A stretch of 58,135 nt of DNA from the NCBI RefSeq assembly GCF_000388065.1, contig NW_009242980.1:1-58135 (forward strand). Reading direction: 5' to 3'. The first letter of the stretch is position 1. Each line of letters starts with the position of its first letter. The notes under the pieces were generated by a model. That model had not been told where the DNA came from, made no database searches, and saw only the letters and a list, made by a program, of their open reading frames with translations. Shown one piece after another: positions 56,168-58,135 of the stretch. The DNA comes from Fonticula alba. Lineage: Eukaryota > Opisthokonta > Rotosphaerida > Fonticulaceae. Position numbers and translations under genes: made by a program.

Positions 56168-56736
56168 TGAAACGCTCCGGTTCTGGTATGTGATTCTGGG
56201 GGACCGGTGAGGGCCTTCCCTGAACCACCCAGAGCGTTCCGTCCCGAGAGGGTCACCACTCGGACATGAATACAACAACAAAAGAAGGGAAAGCTGGTGA
56301 TCTGCGTCTTTATGGGGATTACATCAGGGACTAGGTCACACCGCTCCAGAGGGAACGACGTACGGAGACAGGACTATAGGAAATCAAACCTCCGTAAGAG
56401 AGAATGACTATCCTTCAAGGTGCTGAGTCCTTGGAGGGGAGGCAGGAACGGGGGCCCCTTATATAGGGTGCCCAGAAAAGGGGGAATACATGGGAATACA
56501 TGGGAATTGAGAGAGAATGGGTGGCGTCGCCCGAACGACGACGCCAGCACCCCCCAACGGGGAAGTGCAGGTCGACTAGTGGACCTCGTTGCTATAAGAT
56601 CACGTGAAGGTCATGACCAGATCTAGCAGGGATGTGGCAGCAGGGGGAAAACAGAGCAGGGCGAGGTGAGGCAGGCGCGGAGGAGGTGAGCGGAGCGAAG
56701 TTCCGACGCAATGTCGGAGGTGACATTATGGTTACA
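56168..56736 (-). mobile_element. Solo LTR (family A), 5-bp target duplication GGCCA
   Basis: Plus-strand ends TGAAACGCTC and GGTTACA match those of the LTR at 22858-23420. It is flanked by GGCCA at 56163-56167 and 56737-56741. On the minus strand it starts TGTAACC and has CCCTATATAAGG near 56456-56468. Internal sequence has diverged strongly from the other copy while the ends, the AATGACTATCC block and the TATA block remain. The insertion point is 31 bp before tRNA-Leu(AAG). Confidence 0.88.
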
Positions 56737-56772
56737 GGCCAATATATGTGCGGCCCGGCCCTAGGACATCGA

Positions 56773-56851
56773 GGTTGGATGGCCGAGTGGTTAAGGCGCC
56801 AGTTTAAGGCACTGGTGGGAAACCGCGTGGGTTCGAGTCCCACTCCAATCA
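56773..56851 (+). tRNA. tRNA-Leu(AAG)
   Basis: Same body as the CAG isoacceptors with the anticodon stem GCCAGT/ACTGGT and loop T-T-AAG-G-C. Discriminator A, T-rich terminator (CCTTTTTG) follows. Confidence 0.95.
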
Positions 56852-57712
56852 TAACATTCCTTTTTGCCCCTCGGCACCAGCGCCCCCTTCCCCCCCCCGC
56901 ACGGAATAACCACACCAGGACACGGCGCTGCCACGGAGGAGGGCGCGTCGTCAAATGCCGGGCCTCCTTTATTGGTCATTTTAAATAATCCCCCATCATT
57001 GTGTGCCTGGAGTTGCTGCGATACATCCTCCCCCGGTGGGTCTGACGCGCGCGCGCGTGCATGCGTGCGTGTGTGTGTGGCATCCCCGGCGTGTGTGCCG
57101 CCCCAAGAGAGAAAAACACACCCAAAAAAAGTGGCATCCACCCGGCCACCATCCCCCCCTCCGGACGCAGCGCGCCAAGCATATGGACATGCACACACAT
57201 CGGGGGGGGGGACGCGCGCATGCCACACACGAGAGAGAGAGAGAGAAAAGGGCCCACGACGGGAGGCAGCGTTCAATTTTTACAGTGGAGAGGAAGAAAA
57301 TGGGGAAATGTACGAGTCGATATTGAGAGACCTAGACATCTTTACACATCTAGCCTCCCACCCATCAACCCAAAGAGGTGCTCTAGCTTCGCTAAAAATA
57401 TGATTCCCCGTGAAAAGAGGGGGTCTCAGGAGTGTGCGAAGCTGTTATCCTTGGAAAAAAGCCCAGGATGCCCCCGGGTGCCCCGGCCCGGCACGCCCAT
57501 AGCCCCCCGGGCAAGTCCCGGCCCCGCGCCATGCAGACCGGCGCCCTCGGGAAAATGTCATTCCCACACAGAACCCCTGCCGCACAACGAGACACACCAG
57601 CAGGAGGGTACTATTCCCGAAGGGCGCCAGGCGCCCTTCAGGCCAGAACACGGCCCAGGGCGCAGGGGGGGGGGGGGGCGAGAGGCAAGCGGAGGGCGCC
57701 CGGCCGCGGCCC
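56852..57712. other. Spacer with one exon candidate
   Basis: A TTTATT at about 56970 reads AATAAA on the minus strand. (GT)n lies near 57066-57080 and (GA)n at 57229-57246. A TTTTTACAG acceptor at 57277-57285 opens a 118-bp plus-strand frame ending TGA at 57401-57403 (residues G-E-E-E-N-G-E-M-Y-E-S-I-L-R-D-L-D-I), which could be a terminal exon. I cannot find partner exons. Confidence 0.3.
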
Positions 57713-58135
57713 TCAGCGCTGGCGGCCGTCGCGCTCGCGGCTACGGCTGCGTCCCCGGCGGCGATCATCGTGGCGGTCGCGCCCGGGCGCCTGGTGCCGC
57801 TGGCTCCGGCTGTGGCGCTCAGCGCCACGGTCTTCGTCCCGATGGCCGCCCCGGGCATGGCTGTCCTGATCCCGGCGACCGGCTCGGTGGTCGTCCTGAC
57901 GGGCATCCGGGTCCCGGCGATGGGAGTCCCGACGGTCGGTGCGATCCTCTCGGCGGTCGGTGCGATCCTCTCGGCGGTCGGTGCGATCCGCTCGGCGATC
58001 ATTGTAATCCTCTCGGCGGTCGGTGCGATCCTCTCGACGATCGCTATATCCCTCTCGGCGGTCGGTGCGATCCTCTCGGCGATCGGCATATCCCTCTCGG
58101 CGATCGGCATATCCCTCTCGACGATCAGCATATCC
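57713..58135 (-). CDS. RS/RD-repeat protein, C-terminal part (cut by window end)
   Basis: The 140 C-terminal codons of a minus-strand gene. The frame enters at 58135 without a start and ends TGA at 57713-57715. The product opens with about ten heptads of the type D-R-R-E-G-Y-A or D-R-R-E-D-R-T, coded by 21-bp repeats, continues with a His/Asp/Arg-rich part and ends R-S-R-S-R-E-R-D-G-R-Q-R. Such RD/RE/RS tails are typical of nuclear splicing and RNA-processing proteins, where they mediate protein-protein contacts and are phosphorylated at serines. The folded domain lies outside the window, so the protein cannot be named. The ATG-initiated frame on this strand (from 58131) is one base off and is not the coding frame. 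Confidence 0.7.
   Translation of the reverse strand, partial: GYADRREGYADRREGYADRREDRTDRREGYSDRREDRTDRREDYNDRRADRTDRREDRTDRREDRTDRRDSHRRDPDARQDDHRAGRRDQDSHARGGHRDEDRGAERHSRSQRHQAPGRDRHDDRRRGRSRSRERDGRQR

Noticed and set aside
57445-58131. Minus-strand ATG frame of 228 codons with I-A-P-T-A-E-R repeats
   Set aside because: The frame one base away codes for a normal RD/RS-type tail with a natural stop, and the ATG frame is its shifted reading.

Overview
This is nuclear DNA from a GC-rich eukaryote, probably a protist. Protein genes carry spliceosomal introns whose donors in this window mostly read GTACGT, GTGCGT or GTATGT. There are 17 split-promoter tRNA genes and several LTR retroelements, and long C/G homopolymers are common. 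A gene with the TEP1 layout (TROVE, DUF4062, NACHT, WD40) fits an opisthokont or amoebozoan-grade lineage. A Fonticula-like organism is possible, but that is a guess from composition only.

Layout. 1-18.7 kb holds sparse protein genes. They are a single-exon, probably mitochondrial protein built of helix-turn-helix-like repeats (5876-7936, minus), a four-exon orphan gene of 454 codons (10529-12193, plus), and two small multi-exon minus-strand genes (15874-17594 and 17916-18498). 18.7-22.8 kb shows nothing I can call. 22.8-26.9 kb has a solo LTR followed by seven tRNA genes. 27.1-39.9 kb is one minus-strand four-exon gene for a TEP1-like protein of about 4072 residues. 40-41.3 kb is microsatellite-rich spacer. 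41.3-53.5 kb alternates tRNA genes with retroelements: a perfect 184-bp solo LTR, a Gag-integrase element, LTR fragments and a decayed Gag-protease-RT-RNase H element. 53.9-56.9 kb is a second tRNA cluster, rich in leucine tRNAs, with another solo LTR. The right edge carries the C-terminal end of an RS/RD-repeat protein, cut by the window.

How the parts relate. Retroelement insertions sit upstream of tRNA genes. Two solo LTRs of one family lie 29 and 31 bp upstream of tRNA starts, at TATA-like boxes. Members of a second family end about 420 bp upstream of tRNA starts. The two coding elements are complementary: one has an integrase but no reverse transcriptase, the other has a reverse transcriptase but no integrase.

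One stretch (22993-23179) looks like a library artefact. A 79-bp duplication flanks a sequence nearly identical to the Illumina TruSeq read-through adapter.

Very long open frames antisense to the TEP1-like gene are by-products of GC-rich codon use and are not annotated.
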